Origin: Oncomelania hupensis
Taxonomy: Eukaryota > Mollusca > Gastropoda > Littorinimorpha > Pomatiopsidae
Reading direction: 5' to 3'
Length of the DNA stretch: 64,000 nt
Assembly (NCBI GenBank): GCA_036898135.1
Contig: CM072511.1
Span: forward strand, 162,701,064 to 162,765,063
The position numbers and the translations under genes were made by a program. The notes under the pieces were generated by a model. It saw only the letters and a list, made by a program, of their open reading frames with translations. It was not told the DNA's origin and did not search any database. Shown one piece after another: positions 1-10,316 of the stretch. Each line of letters begins with the position of its first letter. Positions within the stretch are counted from its first letter, which is position 1.

Positions 1-250
1 GGTGGTGTAAAGGCAGAGAAATCGCTATTGGAAGACGGAAAGAAAATCGAATTTTTATTTTTGAAATTTTTATATTGACTGCGTCCTGTACCATTATTGA
101 AGGGAGGGAGAAAACCGGAGTGCCCGGAGAAAACCCTCGGTGACCTCAATAGTCTCGTACCTAAGTCACATACGTTCGCCCCTTGCGGGAATCGAACCCG
201 CGACCTTCGGCATAGGAAACCGGCGACTTATCCACTGCGCCACGAGGTCA
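1..250 (-). mobile_element. SINE-Arg copy, tRNA-derived head, cut by window edge
   Basis: On the minus strand the element starts near 250 with a tRNA-like head. It has an A box (TGGCGCAGTGG), a B box (GGGTTCGATTCC at about 187-198) and a CCT triplet in the anticodon-loop position, like tRNA-Arg. The body then runs leftward to base 1, through the segment CTCCCTCCCTTCAATAATGG. The same body recurs at 38697-39030 and 39284-39790, so this is an interspersed SINE and not a functional tRNA gene. The end of this copy lies outside the window. Confidence 0.8.
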
Positions 251-1024
251 TCCCATTTAACAACAATAACTACAACTACCCCACCACCCCCTCTACCATC
301 TTCGAATATTCTCTCAAACAAAACCTTGGAGATGCGACGATCGAGGGCAGAAGGGAGAGAGGCTGAGTGACCAAAAGCCTAGGGCGTCTGATGTTATGAT
401 GTTTTTAAGGCCGCGACCTTAAATCCCAAATGTAGCGCCATTAAAATGTCGCCATCTCTCTTACGACTTGTATACTGATGGCGACAAACTGCCGTGGAAA
501 TCTTAGTCTTACCAACCTTAGTACAGCGACCATGCATTTTTATGGCTTTTCTATTTTAGCATTATTATTGGTATTCCGGGCTCAGCTCGTCCAGCTTCGT
601 CCTACACTCTAGTCGTGGTGCTTTTCCCGTTAGCGGGCCCACGATTTCTACACATTTTATGGCTGTGGGCTGGTAGACTTGTCCAGTTGTTGCTGAAATT
701 GTGGTCGGATGGAATCGTGCGTGTCAGGGGTTCAAATGGTCACGTGGTTGACCATGCTGACGTAACAGTTGACGATTTAAGCCACGCGTAAGACAACAGC
801 TTTCTCAGTGGTTGCTGTTGCTGCTGCTGCTGCTGCTACTACTGGCGAGCTGCAGGCGTGCCTCAATGGTTGTGTCGTGTTGAAACGTTGTTTAGTGAAT
901 GAATGTTAAGGCAAGTGTGTGTGGTCTTTCACAGTTCAGCCATGCATGTTTGTCTTTTCTTGTTAACTTTTAAATAAGGTCGGTTATGAGGGAGACAAAG
1001 GGTTTGTGTAAAACATAAGTGATA
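251..1024. other. No gene recognised
   Basis: I see no ORF of interest and no member of the repeat families listed here. A short CTG run lies at about 820-840. The stretch is upstream of gene 1 and could hold regulatory sequence, but nothing specific can be named. Confidence 0.5.
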
Positions 1025-1188
1025 GAGTTGTCTGGCCTAAAGAGATAGATAGAGTTGTCTGTCCTAAAGAGATAGAGTTGTCTGCCCTAAAGAGATAGAG
1101 TTGTCTGTCCTAAAGAGATAGAGTTGTCTGTCCTAAAGAGATAGAGTTGTCTGTCCTAAAGAGATAGAGTTGTCTGTCCTAAAGACAT
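1025..1188. repeat. 23 bp minisatellite, about 7 copies
   Basis: The unit is about 23 bp around the core TTGTCTGTCCTAAAGAGATAG. Copies differ by single bases (GGCC, GCCC or GTCC at one position). One early copy has an extra GATA. Confidence 0.85.
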
Positions 1189-1254
1189 AAGACTGGAGTT
1201 CATTGATAGCACCTTGGATATAATCATTATCAGATGCTATCCTCCGTGGATTAG

Positions 1255-2611
1255 CCCGTTGGGGTGCCGGGGGTTACAGTATAAATAGTATCCCCACTTT
1301 CTGGAAATGTAGTGCTTTAAATTCCCACTGTCGCTGTCTTTCTCCTTTCTTTCTCACTCCTACTCTGCTCTGTCAATCTACTATACTTTCTTCTTCGCTA
1401 GACCAGTCACCACCCCTTGGGGTCATGAGCAATCTTGCCACTGTAGATTGTTCAAACCTATAAAGGGAAAAGGGAAAGCCACAGTTGAAAACCTGTCTTT
1501 CCTTTATAGGCAAGACAGATTCACTGCGGCAACAGTACCCCCGTTGGAGTGCCGGGGGTTTTCAGTATAAATAGTATCCCCACTTTATGGAAATTTAGTG
1601 CTTTAAATTCCCACTGTCGCTGTCTTCCTCATTTACTCTTTCCTATTCCTGCTCTGTTCTTCACTCTGCTATACTATCTTCTTCTTCGCTAGATCAATGA
1701 CCTACCTTTTTTCTTGAAAACTCTTCCTGGACAAGACTCCTTGTTTGTGTATGAGGTCTGTTGGATCAGCTTGGGAGTGTTGGACGCTTTCTGCCGGGTG
1801 GTCATTAGGGCTTCCTATGATTGTACTATTTAGCACTATAGGCATTTCATATGTATGCGTTTTGTTGATGATTTATAATGATGTTTGTATTCTATTTTGT
1901 TTTTGTAGTTGAGGTCAACCCTCAGTCGTCCCTCGCGTGGGATGTCTTTATTGTAAAGTGACTGGCCGGTGGAGGGCATTCAATTTTCCCACTGGGGTTG
2001 TTTCAACAGATCTTTTATGCGGATCGGGGGTTGTCCGGTCCTGATTTGGCTCGGAAGAGTCCGCTGGACCTAAAGCAACAATAAATCAATCAATCAATCA
2101 GACCAGTCACCTACCTTTTTTCTTGAAAATTCTTCCGGGACAAAACTCTTCATTTGTGTGTGAAGTCTGTTGGATCAGCTTGGAAATATTGGAGGCTTTC
2201 TGCCAGGTGGTCACTGGGGCTTCCTATGATGTTATTATTTGGCAATGTAGGCATTTATATGTATGTGTTTTGTTGATATTTTATAATGATGTTTATATTC
2301 TGTTTTGTTTTTGTAAACGGGGGTTCGATAAATTAGAGTACAGCTTTAAAATGGCACAACTTTTATCTTACTACCATTCATAGTAATTGAGATATGGGAA
2401 CTTCAAATGTGCCCAAGACTTTTGGAACACCCTGTATAATCTCAGCGTTCGCTGTGCCTTCAGTGTTACCACTAGGATTGTTTTGGCAGATCTCTTATGC
2501 GGATAAGGGGCGAGTCCTCTTTCAGCGAAGTTGTGGTCTTGATTTTGTGGTCCTGATTCGGCTATACTGGTCCTGATTTGGCTCGGAAGAGTCCGCTGGA
2601 CCTAAAGCAAC
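1255..2611 (+). mobile_element. A700 retroposon, older copy split by a younger A700
   Basis: The left part (1255-1411) begins at CCCGTTGGGGTGCCGGGGG and runs to GACCAGTCACC. The right part resumes at 2101 with the same 11 bases and continues to CCTAAAGCAACG near 2611. The interior is occupied by a younger full-length A700 (1412-2100). The right part is diverged: an unrelated segment of about 95 bp sits near 2345-2440, and the stretch before the 3' end is a variant with GGTCCTGATTTTGTGG. The recurring ORF in this family is not convincing as a protein. Confidence 0.85.
1412..2100 (+). mobile_element. A700 retroposon, full-length young copy with 11 bp TSD
   Basis: The element begins ACCCCTTGGGGTCATGAGC and ends CTAAAGCAACAATAA followed by AATC repeats. 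GACCAGTCACC flanks it directly at 1401-1411 and 2101-2111, a perfect 11 bp TSD inside an older A700. The 689 bp length and simple-repeat tail match the copies at 3380-4081 and 11142-11842. There is no coding capacity I can defend. The TSD and tail indicate target-primed reverse transcription by a LINE enzyme in trans. Confidence 0.9.
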
Positions 2612-2821
2612 GATCATGTACTCAAACGGGATGTTAGGGAATACATGTGACCATTACCACTCTTTACAACCCATGCTGGCCTGTGGCAAATGGCGGTGTG
2701 CGATTCTTGTTTTGTTGAATTCATTTGAATTTGAACGATTGATAGAATAGCAGCGACGACAACGACGAAGATACTGATGTTAATATTGTTGTGGATGATG
2801 ATAATATTATTGCTACTTCTA

Positions 2822-2893
2822 CTGATGATGATGATGATGATGATGATGATAATGGATGATGGTGATGATGATGATGATGACGATGATGATGAC

Positions 2894-2954
<61 letters not shown>

Positions 2955-2976
2955 GTGACGATGATGATGATGATGA
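2822..2976. repeat. (GAT)n microsatellite upstream of gene 1
   Basis: About 150 bp of GAT repeats with GGT and GAC interruptions end 55 bases before the gene 1 start codon. The long His, Asp and Met ORFs read from it are artefacts of the repeat. Confidence 0.95.
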
Positions 2977-3030
2977 CAGACTCTGGCGTTGAGGAAAGCA
3001 CAGTGATCGTCCTGAACTGACACCTTCAGG

Positions 3031-3269
3031 ATGAAGCTGCTCGTGCTGATGACGTCATACACTGCTCTGCTGCTGCCCATGCTGCAAGGCCTGGGCACCA
3101 CCAATCCGTCACGTGAACCTGGTCACGGGGTCACGGATCAGAGGCCGGCAGGGGGCACCAGCAGGGGCGGAAATAGCGGCAGTCGTGACGACGCCAGGGA
3201 CAGTCTCAGCAACCTGCGACACTCGCTCATCAAGGTATTGCGTCATCAGTGACGCCATTGCAATGCTGC

Positions 3270-3310
<41 letters not shown>

Positions 3311-4956
3311 ATGATGACGATGATGGTGGTGTGGTGGTCATAGATACAATTTTTATAGTTATCCCTTCCTATACACGTCACCCCTTGGGGTCATGAGCAA
3401 TCTTGCCACTGTAGATTGTTCTAACCTATAAAGGGAAAAGTGAAAGCCCCAGTTGAAAACCTGTCTTGACTTTGTAGGCATGACCGATTCACTGCGGCAA
3501 CAGTCCCCCCGTTGGGGTGCCGGGGGTTTCAGTATAAATAGTATCCCCACTTTCTGGAAATTTAGTGCTTTAAATTCCCACTGTTGCTGTCTTTCTCATT
3601 TGCTCTTTCTCATTCCTGCTCTGTTCTATCAATCTGCTATATTATCGTCTTCTTCGCTATACCAGTCATCTACCTTTTTGTTGAAAACGTTTTCCGGGAC
3701 AAGACTCCTTGTTCGTGTATGAGGTCTGTTGGATCAGCTTGGGAATGTTGGACGCTTTCTGCCAGGTGGTCACTAGAGCTTCCTTTGATGTTATTATTTA
3801 GCAATGTAGGCATTTTATATGTTTGTGTTTTGTTGATACTTTATAAAGATGTTTGTATTTTATTTTGTTTTTGTAAACGAGGGTTCGATTAGTTGGGGTA
3901 AAGCCTCAGCCGTCCCCTGCGTGGGATGTCTTTATTGTAAAGTGACTGGCTGGTGGAGGGCATTCAGTTTTCCCACTAGGGTTGTTTCAGCAGATCTTTT
4001 ATACGGATTGGGGGTTGTCCGGTCCTGATTTGGCTCGGAAGAGTCCGCTAGACCTAAAGCAACAATTATGTAATGTAATGTTATACACGTCGTGTTTCCT
4101 AGACATAATAATATTAATTATTTTATTCACCAAGTAAAAACTTTACAAGGATTTTGGTGTGGCATGGCGACAGTAAAATACATCCTTTCTTGCACAGCCT
4201 CACATGCATTCATCGTGTCATACACTTCATTGGCATTCAATATGTATGCCGCACTAAAGGATAGGGAAACACAGTGTTAAACATACATCAGTCATATATC
4301 ACAAGTTATGGAGTCAAACACACAATGCAAGTAAGACAAAATACAGTAGTAAAACAGTATAACAGCATTAAATAAAATGATGAGAACGCGTTATTAGGTC
4401 GTCATTTGTCAAGGTCACACCTCTACGTTGATAGCATTTCTGACGTCCCACGGAAAACTAAAAGAAGATACAGCAAAATCTCAGGATAAATATCCAGATG
4501 CTCTGTTCACAGACACAGTGCTAAATAGTGTGTCGTATGCCAATAAATAAGTGCGTCATGAGACAATTCCTGCAACTTCGTAATAATTAATTTTCTAAAG
4601 AGGTGCTTCTAGGAAAGTTTCTAATACTTGTCGACATTTATCAGTTCTCGAGTACGGGCGTTCCAGAGTTTGGAATCACGACTAAAAATGTCTGCTTGAC
4701 CTACGCCCTTCCGTCAGTGTACTTGCAGCCTTCTCGTGGCCACCACTTATGTCTCTTCCATTTGCTTGCAGACGTTCGACGCTGTGTTCAACACGTCACC
4801 AGGCTCAGCACTTCCACAGACAGCCAATCAGAGACGTCCTCCAGAACCCTGCGACGTGCAAGATCCAGATATGCTCAAATACATGTTCCCTGGCCGCTTC
4901 ATGTCGGAAACCGATTTGCAACACATGGTGCCTGGGCAAGGAAAATGGGTGAGTAA

Positions 4957-5000
<44 letters not shown>

Positions 5001-5574
5001 GTGGATAGGGGTAAAGAGAGAGGGAGAGGGAGATAGAGGGAGAGGGAGGAGAAATTATCGTTGGCTCTTGTGAAACTGTGGAGACCGCTAAAACAAACGG
5101 CTATCGTTAAAGCGAGTCAAAGTGTGGGGGTGTCTAATAATTATTTGCAAAAATGACGAAACTTAGAGAACCAGGCGCCCGTCAGATTAACTCAAGAGTC
5201 CTTGACGAGAATGCTCCGAGGCGTTATTGTGAATTAGCCCAGCGAGAGTATTGCGTGCCTGTAGTTTTGAGTGACGAGTAATGACTGTATCAAGGCTTGG
5301 ATGTGACGATGTTGAGGATCCGATTGTCTTTTTAACCTTAATTACATGTTTGATAGCTTTCAGCTCAATAATTATGGATTAATTAACTCTTCTACGATCA
5401 TGAACAAAATGACCTCACGCTCACTGTGATCAACAACTTCTATGTTTGAAAGAAGCGCGTGTGTGTGTGTGTTTGTGTGTGTGTGTGCGCGTGTGTGCGT
5501 GTGTGTGCATGCGTGCGTCTGTCCGTCTGTCTTGCTGTATGTTTGTCTGCCAAAGCGAGCGCGCGCTCGCGTTT

Positions 5575-5606
<32 letters not shown>

Positions 5607-6085
5607 TCGCACAATGTGTCAATGGTGTGCTGCGTTCACGGCAGGTGTCGAACTCTGGGAACTCTCCGTACAAGCCGCAGCGCCGCTTTGTAACAGCAGC
5701 GGACAGTGCGACCGTTGCACGCGACCAGCTCCAACAGCAGCCAGCCTTCAGCATCAAATCAGCCTCAGCAGACCAGTACACATGTGGAACGTGCAACACG
5801 TAAGTTGCAACACAGGCGCAGTCGCCAAGAAGAATGGACCCTCGGCAAATATTTTGTGGATCCCCGATGGCGGACGGGTAGCGATAAATATTACTGCGCT
5901 ACCCGTCCGCTATCGGGGATCCACAAAATTGTTGGCGAGGGTCCACCAGCTAGAAAGTATAATCAGACGTCTAGTCCCTGCACACAGTCTATCGCTCCGA
6001 CTTGAAAGATCCGGAATCCAGGCATCCAATCACTGTATTTTGTAAAATGTGTGTTTTATAATATTGTTTGTGTTATTATTATTAT

Positions 6086-6150
<65 letters not shown>

Positions 6151-7464
6151 TTGTAGTTGTTATTATTATTCTTCTTCTTACAATTATTATCTTGACACTC
6201 ATATTCTAGACGTGAGAGGGTCTATACTATCCCGTAACGCACAGCAGATGATCGTTTAACCAGCGTACTGCATCTTTCTGTCCTCAGCAACCCTCATGGC
6301 TTCGCTCAGTGTCAAGCCAGGCAACTCTCTAAAGTAGTAGTAGTTTTTCACTGTTTCTTACGCAATGTACAGTTGCATCTATTTCTATAAATCTATAATT
6401 AACTCATTTAAAAGAATAACGTAGACCTACACATACACACATTCATAAAACTAATAAACGGAACAAGTACATAACATACATCTCTCTGAGCTTGTAAGTG
6501 CGCTATATAAGAGAAATATATTTCGTTCTTTTCTTTTTACATCTCACTAGATACACATCGTACAATAACACTAAGAAAAAGTAACTGAAAACAGTATTGA
6601 CCACGACACAACTACAACTACCCACACACAAAATCTACACACATATACACCACATACACACACTTAAACACTTTCTAACACACACACACACACACACCCA
6701 CACATACTTGCGCAGACACCGTTATTTGGACTTTCCTCTATCGCCACATACGTTCTGTGGACAATGGGTCGTGCTACGACCCCGTTTTTAAGTACTTTAA
6801 AGTGTTCTAACCCTAATCCTAACCCTAACCCTAACACTAGCCCTAACCCTAGCCCTAACCCTAACCCTTACCCTAACCCTAACCCTCACGGATCATTAAA
6901 TGGACGTCCCAACAAGGAGGTCTGTCCAAAGAACGTATGCAAACTTGCACTAGTTTGTCCCAATAACGCCGTGTAAACATCCTCACAAACACACACACAC
7001 ACACATATTTGCAATACATCAGAACTGGGTTTATTTAAGAACGTGGGAATCGGAAAGTGATTTTTTTGACGGAAAGAGCGCGAACATCTTCTAGAAATGT
7101 AAGAATCTAATGCAAAATTGGCTCTTTCCGTCTAAAAAGTTGACCTAGTTCGTCTCCTATAGGCGACGAAATAGGTCGAACTTTCTTCAAAATTTCTCCG
7201 AAAATTGACTGTATTTTCTCCGTCCCTTGTACTTAAAACACTCTCATGCACTACAACTGCACTAAAAGAGCACTCCCGCGCACTTAGAAAAAAGTGGTGT
7301 TCTGGAAAAAAAGTGGGTTCCAAGCAAATAAACCCATTTGTTACTAAGAAAGACAAGGTCTGATGCCCATTTGTGCGTTTATTCAAGTGCACACGCACTC
7401 ACACACGCACGCTCTCACAGTAGCACATTGATATTACACACAACCCCTCCACTGGCATGTTCGC

Positions 7465-7517
<53 letters not shown>

Positions 7518-7811
7518 GGGTGTCGGATAGCGCAGTGGTTGGAGCACTCGCTACTGTGTCGCAAGTTAAGCACCGTCCAGTGTGGTTAGCACTTGGATGG
7601 GTGACCGCAAAACGTGAAGCGACAAATAACAACGCCCCCAGTTGACTCAGCTGTAACTGAGTACCTACTCTCTTAAGGGTGGGGAAGGTAAAGCAGCGAG
7701 GGAGAGAGATGGGCATCACCCTCATTACGCTGGCCCAAGATAAGTGTGATCTCCAACATCACGCTCCCCTACGGCCACAAGGCTATGGGACAACCTTTAC
7801 CTTTACTTTTT

Positions 7812-7892
<81 letters not shown>

Positions 7893-9182
7893 GGCGATTT
7901 ATACAGCGCTTTTCAAAATCACAAAGCGCTTTCCCCATACAAATGTAAATACAACATGCGTACATTGGTCAATAACACGCAACCACATACACATCCCAAC
8001 ACCAAAAATAAACAACACTCACTCATGGCGCCTGAGAAAAGGCCTCTCTAACAAGATGCGTCTTCAAGTTCATTTTAAAAGACGCTAGTGAAGGACTGTG
8101 ACGGACGGACCGAGGTAGCGAGTTCCAGGTCTGAACGGAGAAGAAACTTAAGGCTCGAACACAGTGTCTCACCCTGTGGTATTCTAGTACACGGAACATC
8201 CTTTCATCTGTAGACGAGCGGAGAGACCGAAAAGGAACTTAGACAGTCACAAGTTCGGAAAGATAGCTAGGAGCAGTTCCAGAGATGATGTGGTAGCAAA
8301 GACATGAGGTTTTATATTTAATTCGTTGTTCAACTGGGAGCCAGTGTAGTTCTTGAAAGAGAGGCGTGCAATGATGTGATTACCGTGCTTTGAAGATGAG
8401 TTTCGCTGAAGAGTTTTGGACCAGCTGAAGAGGTCTAAGGACTTTCTGTGTGCAGCCCACGAGGAGTGAATTACAATAATCCAATCTAGACAGAATGCAT
8501 GCCCTAACAAGTGTTTGTGTTGCTTCTTGTGTGAGATACTGTCGAATGGAACATATGCGTATAACTATAAGTTCAATGTATGCAATCTGACAAGTTTTTG
8601 TACTGTGTTGCTGCATGGAGAGATCCTGATCGAGAAAAAACCCAAGGTCGCGAACAGTGTCAGAAAAATAAATAGAAGTAGTTCCAACAGTGATAGTTGA
8701 ATGAAGAGAAGCGGGGTCTGCAGATGACGGAGAAACATGGAGAGTCTCAGTTTTGTTATCATTTAGCTTGAGAAGGTTGTTTGACATCCACGATTTTACC
8801 TCGGTAACACAATCTTGAAGGGTCCGAACTAAATGATTGTAGTTAGAAGGAGAGTCAGAGTGATTAAGTTGGGTGTCATCAGCATACATTTCGTGGCGGA
8901 CAGAGTGTGAGTTAATGAGACGTGAGAGAGGAGAGGTGTACAGAATGAACAGAACAGGCCCAAGCACAGAGCCTTAATAGTATCGTCTTTATTATTATTG
9001 TTGTTGTTGATGCTATAACGTTGTGAATGGGTGGTTGTTGCAGTGAGGTCGGCTACGAGATCGCGGACACTGTGACGGACTACTCCGGGCGGACACACAC
9101 CGTCATCAACTTCCGGAACGCTTATCAGTTCATCCCCTCTGGACGCTGTGTGTGAGTGTCGAGACAACGACGGCGACGATGG

Positions 9183-9241
<59 letters not shown>

Positions 9242-10316
9242 GTAATGACAATAGTGATGCTGATGATGAATGTAGTGGTAGTGGTGACGATGACGACGAC
9301 GTCGATGATGATTATGATGATGTTGATGTTCTTGTTGTTGCAGGAACGAACTCAGCGCGTGTGGTTGGGGTGGCGAGAGCTGCCGGCAGGTGACGAGGGC
9401 GCACTGGTCGCTGGTGTGGACATCGGGCGTAGGGATCACCTTTGTAGCGCATGAGGTGCCGTCGCACTGCCAGTGCTTCAACATCGTCACCAGCAGCAAC
9501 ACTAAGACTCTGCAGTCGCAGCAAAACGCCAGAGCTACGCAGGACAGGCTGCCCACCGACCAGCTGGCCCAGCCGGGACTGGCGGGGCTCGGCATGGGAG
9601 ATTTGCTGCACAGGGGAGGTAACCAGACAGCTCCCCTTAACAGTCAACAAGCGGTTGCCTCCCCTCCCGTGCCTTTCTCCTTGCCGGAACTGCCGCAGCC
9701 GACTTCCACTTTTGGCACCGGAAGCGGAAGTCGTGCGGCATCCTCCGGTGACATCAACGTTGATCAGAACGCGCAAATTGGTTGGGCAAATTTGCCCCAG
9801 GACGGAGTGATTCCCCCTGATAGCTTTAATTCACCACAGGGGTTTACCGGAAGTGGCGTCAACCACCCCCAGCAGCACCGCGTCAAGCGTCCCCCACCAG
9901 TGACCAACACCATTCTGCCCGCTGGGACCTCGGGCTACGTCAAAGTGCGACATTTCCAACCTGCTGACGTCTTTCCCCCGCAACACCAGTTTCCGCCCTT
10001 TGTCAAGCACCACCCAGGACAAGAAGGGCGTGTGGCGGGACAAGGGAGAGAACTAGCTGGTTTTGGCAACAGTGATGGCGACTGGCGTGGCGAAGATAAC
10101 TCAGACCACGTGCAATCCGAGCCCAGTCCATCCCCCCATCCTGGTTTTGTCATCATCACCGCTGATTCCGAACCACAGACTGTTCCCTCTTTTCTTCCGG
10201 ACGACTCGAAGTCATCTACACCATCGGCAACGTCGTCGTCCACATCGCCGTCATCGTCATCAACGACGACCTATTCCGGAACGTACCCGAATATGAGAGA
10301 CGTTGTGGGACACTAG
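3031..10316 (+). CDS. Gene 1: secreted neurotrophin/Spaetzle-type cystine-knot protein with long C-terminal tail
   Basis: Predicted coding exons are 3031-3234, 4772-4948, 5645-5799, 9044-9151 and 9344-10316 (1617 nt, 538 residues). All introns are GT/AG, and the junction phases are 0, 0, 2, 2. The start MKLLVLMTSYTALLL gives a signal peptide of about 20 residues. The pro-region contains an N-glycosylation sequon (NTS) and a YMFPGRF...HMVPG stretch. The knot domain has Cys174, 177, 214, 221, 228, 257 and 259; the spacing from 177 is C-x36-C-x6-C-x6-C-x28-C-x-C, and it ends EVPSHCQCFN. This layout resembles neurotrophins and Spaetzle, which are extracellular ligands of Trk/p75 or Toll receptors. 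Residues 263-538 are a Pro/Ser/Thr/Gln-rich tail with an RVKR furin-type site at 394-397 (9879-9890). Gene 2 confirms the last two introns. The exact family and the 5' end (an acceptor-like AG just before the ATG suggests an upstream non-coding exon) are inferred. Confidence 0.72.
3263..3325. repeat. (GCT)n(GAT)n microsatellite in intron 1 of gene 1
   Basis: Nine or so GCT units run directly into GAT units, 30 bases inside the donor of exon 1. Confidence 0.9.
3380..4081 (+). mobile_element. A700 retroposon, full-length, 10 bp TSD, in gene 1 intron 1
   Basis: It starts ACCCCTTGGGGTCATGAGC and ends CTAAAGCAACAATTATGTAATGTAATGT. TATACACGTC is repeated at 3370-3379 and 4082-4091. The tail is ATGTA-type and not AATC-type, so tail sequence varies between copies of one family. 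The insertion shares orientation with the host gene. Confidence 0.9.
4082..4771. other. Remainder of gene 1 intron 1
   Basis: Mostly unique AT-rich intron sequence. It ends in a good acceptor, TTTGCTTGCAG, before exon 2. No repeat family or second exon is recognised. Confidence 0.5.
4961..5050. repeat. (GA)n microsatellite in gene 1 intron 2
   Basis: A perfect GA run (4961-4997) is followed by degenerate purine-rich sequence. It lies just after the exon 2 donor (GTGAGT at 4949). Confidence 0.9.
5455..5612. repeat. (GT)n microsatellite, imperfect, gene 1 intron 2
   Basis: TG/CG-rich run in two blocks separated by a GTCTGTCCGTCTG segment. It ends about 30 bases before the acceptor of exon 3. 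The overlapping ORFs are repeat artefacts. Confidence 0.9.
5835..5945. repeat. 111 bp near-perfect hairpin (foldback) in gene 1 intron 3
   Basis: The left arm 5835-5883 pairs with the right arm 5897-5945 over 49 positions with four mismatches, around a 13-base AT-rich loop. The arms share TTTTGTGGATCCCCGAT and GCGGACGGGTAGCG. The structure starts 36 bases after the exon 3 donor. It could be a foldback transposon remnant or a transcribed hairpin such as a small-RNA precursor. No TSD is obvious. Confidence 0.9.
6083..6152. repeat. (AGT)n microsatellite
   Basis: About 22 GTA/AGT units in gene 1 intron 3, next to TTATTA runs. Confidence 0.95.
6225..6332 (-). mobile_element. LINE-G 3' fragment
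   Basis: Matches, in reverse, the LINE-G segment coding for the C-terminal LSEAIRAAEDRERW region. Recognisable blocks include GATGATCGTTTAACCAGC and CTCATGGCTTCGCTCAGTGTCAA. It is diverged and lacks a clean GGATA tail. Confidence 0.75.
6345..6702 (-). repeat. LINE 3'-UTR-like repeat shared with 43431-43750
   Basis: Blocks such as AACACTAAGAAAAAGTA, CACACATATACACCA and ACACACTTTCTAACACAC recur in order at 43490-43750. The other copy includes a GCGC-type tail that reads as a LINE 3' end on the minus strand. Here the repeat is interrupted at about 6481-6550 by the 3' end of a SINE-GC (GAGCTTGTAAGTGCGCTATA). Orientation is inferred from the other copy. Confidence 0.65.
6751..6935. mobile_element. 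185 bp inverted-repeat element carrying telomeric repeats
   Basis: Terminal inverted repeats CGTTCTGTGGACA (6751-6763) and TGTCCAAAGAACG (6923-6935) differ at one position. The dinucleotide TA flanks both sides (6749-6750 and 6936-6937), as for Tc1/mariner-like non-autonomous elements. The interior at 6810-6893 is about 14 CCCTAA-type units with variants such as CCCTAG. There is no coding capacity. Confidence 0.75.
7021..7286 (+). repeat. Structured interspersed repeat, copy 1 (also 44637-44925)
   Basis: About 270 bp shared with 44637-44925 in the same orientation, both preceded by CA runs. It contains an inverted pair GACGGAAAGAGC / GCTCTTTCCGTC and a near-palindrome centred on CCTATAGG (GACCTAGTTCGTCTCC against GGCGACGAAATAGGTC). 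It is non-coding, probably a non-autonomous element of unknown class. Confidence 0.8.
7467..7516. repeat. (ATA)n microsatellite left of SINE-5S
   Basis: About 17 ATA units. Together with 7813-7890 it brackets the SINE-5S and probably represents one LINE-C tail that the SINE split. Confidence 0.9.
7517..7812 (+). mobile_element. SINE-5S: tRNA-like A box joined to a 5S rRNA internal promoter
   Basis: The head GATAGCGCAGTGGTTGGAGC reads as a tRNA A box. It is followed by AAGTTAAGCACCGTC and GTGGTTAGCACTTGGATGG-GTGACC at 7562-7606. This closely matches the box A, intermediate element and box C of 5S rRNA. A ~200 bp unique body follows and ends in CCTTTACCTTTAC, Ts and an AAT run. The full 5S 5' third is missing, so it is not a 5S gene. 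A 5S-derived Pol III SINE is the best reading. Confidence 0.75.
7813..7890. repeat. (AAT)n microsatellite, tail of LINE-C
   Basis: About 26 AAT units adjoin the 3' end of the minus-strand LINE-C. Both LINE-C copies at 18387 and 45992 also end in this repeat, so it was probably seeded by the element's own tail. Confidence 0.9.
7891..8975 (-). mobile_element. LINE-C (CR1/L2-like) copy, 5'-truncated
   Basis: On the minus strand the element enters the reverse transcriptase at GSVLGPVLFILYTSPLS (about 8975-8920). It then shows the catalytic YADDTQL box, a WMSNNLLKLNDNKTE motif and LSRLDYCNSLLVG, and decays after KLIFKAR with stops and frameshifts. The longest open stretch is 8380-8967. The 3' end reads GCGCTGTATAAATCGCC followed by TTA repeats. 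All sequence before RT motif 4 is missing. It sits in gene 1 intron 3 in antisense orientation and is dead. Confidence 0.88.
9177..9243. repeat. (GAT)n microsatellite in gene 1 intron 4
   Basis: About 20 GAT units inside the 192-base intron (9152-9343), followed by degenerate GAT/GAC sequence up to the acceptor GTTGTTGCAG. Poly-Asp and poly-His ORFs here are artefacts. Confidence 0.95.

Noticed and set aside
181..250. Functional tRNA-Arg gene
   Set aside because: The tRNA-like head is attached to a conserved body that recurs elsewhere; it is a SINE.
2721..3104. Long His-, Asp- and Met-rich ORFs over GAT repeats
   Set aside because: They are read from the microsatellite in several frames, and the composition is that of the repeat.
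6810..6893. Chromosome end or fusion scar
   Set aside because: The short degenerate telomeric array is enclosed by terminal inverted repeats with TA flanks.
7560..7610. 5S rRNA gene
   Set aside because: Only the central promoter region matches; the first third and 3' end of 5S are absent and a SINE-type tail follows.
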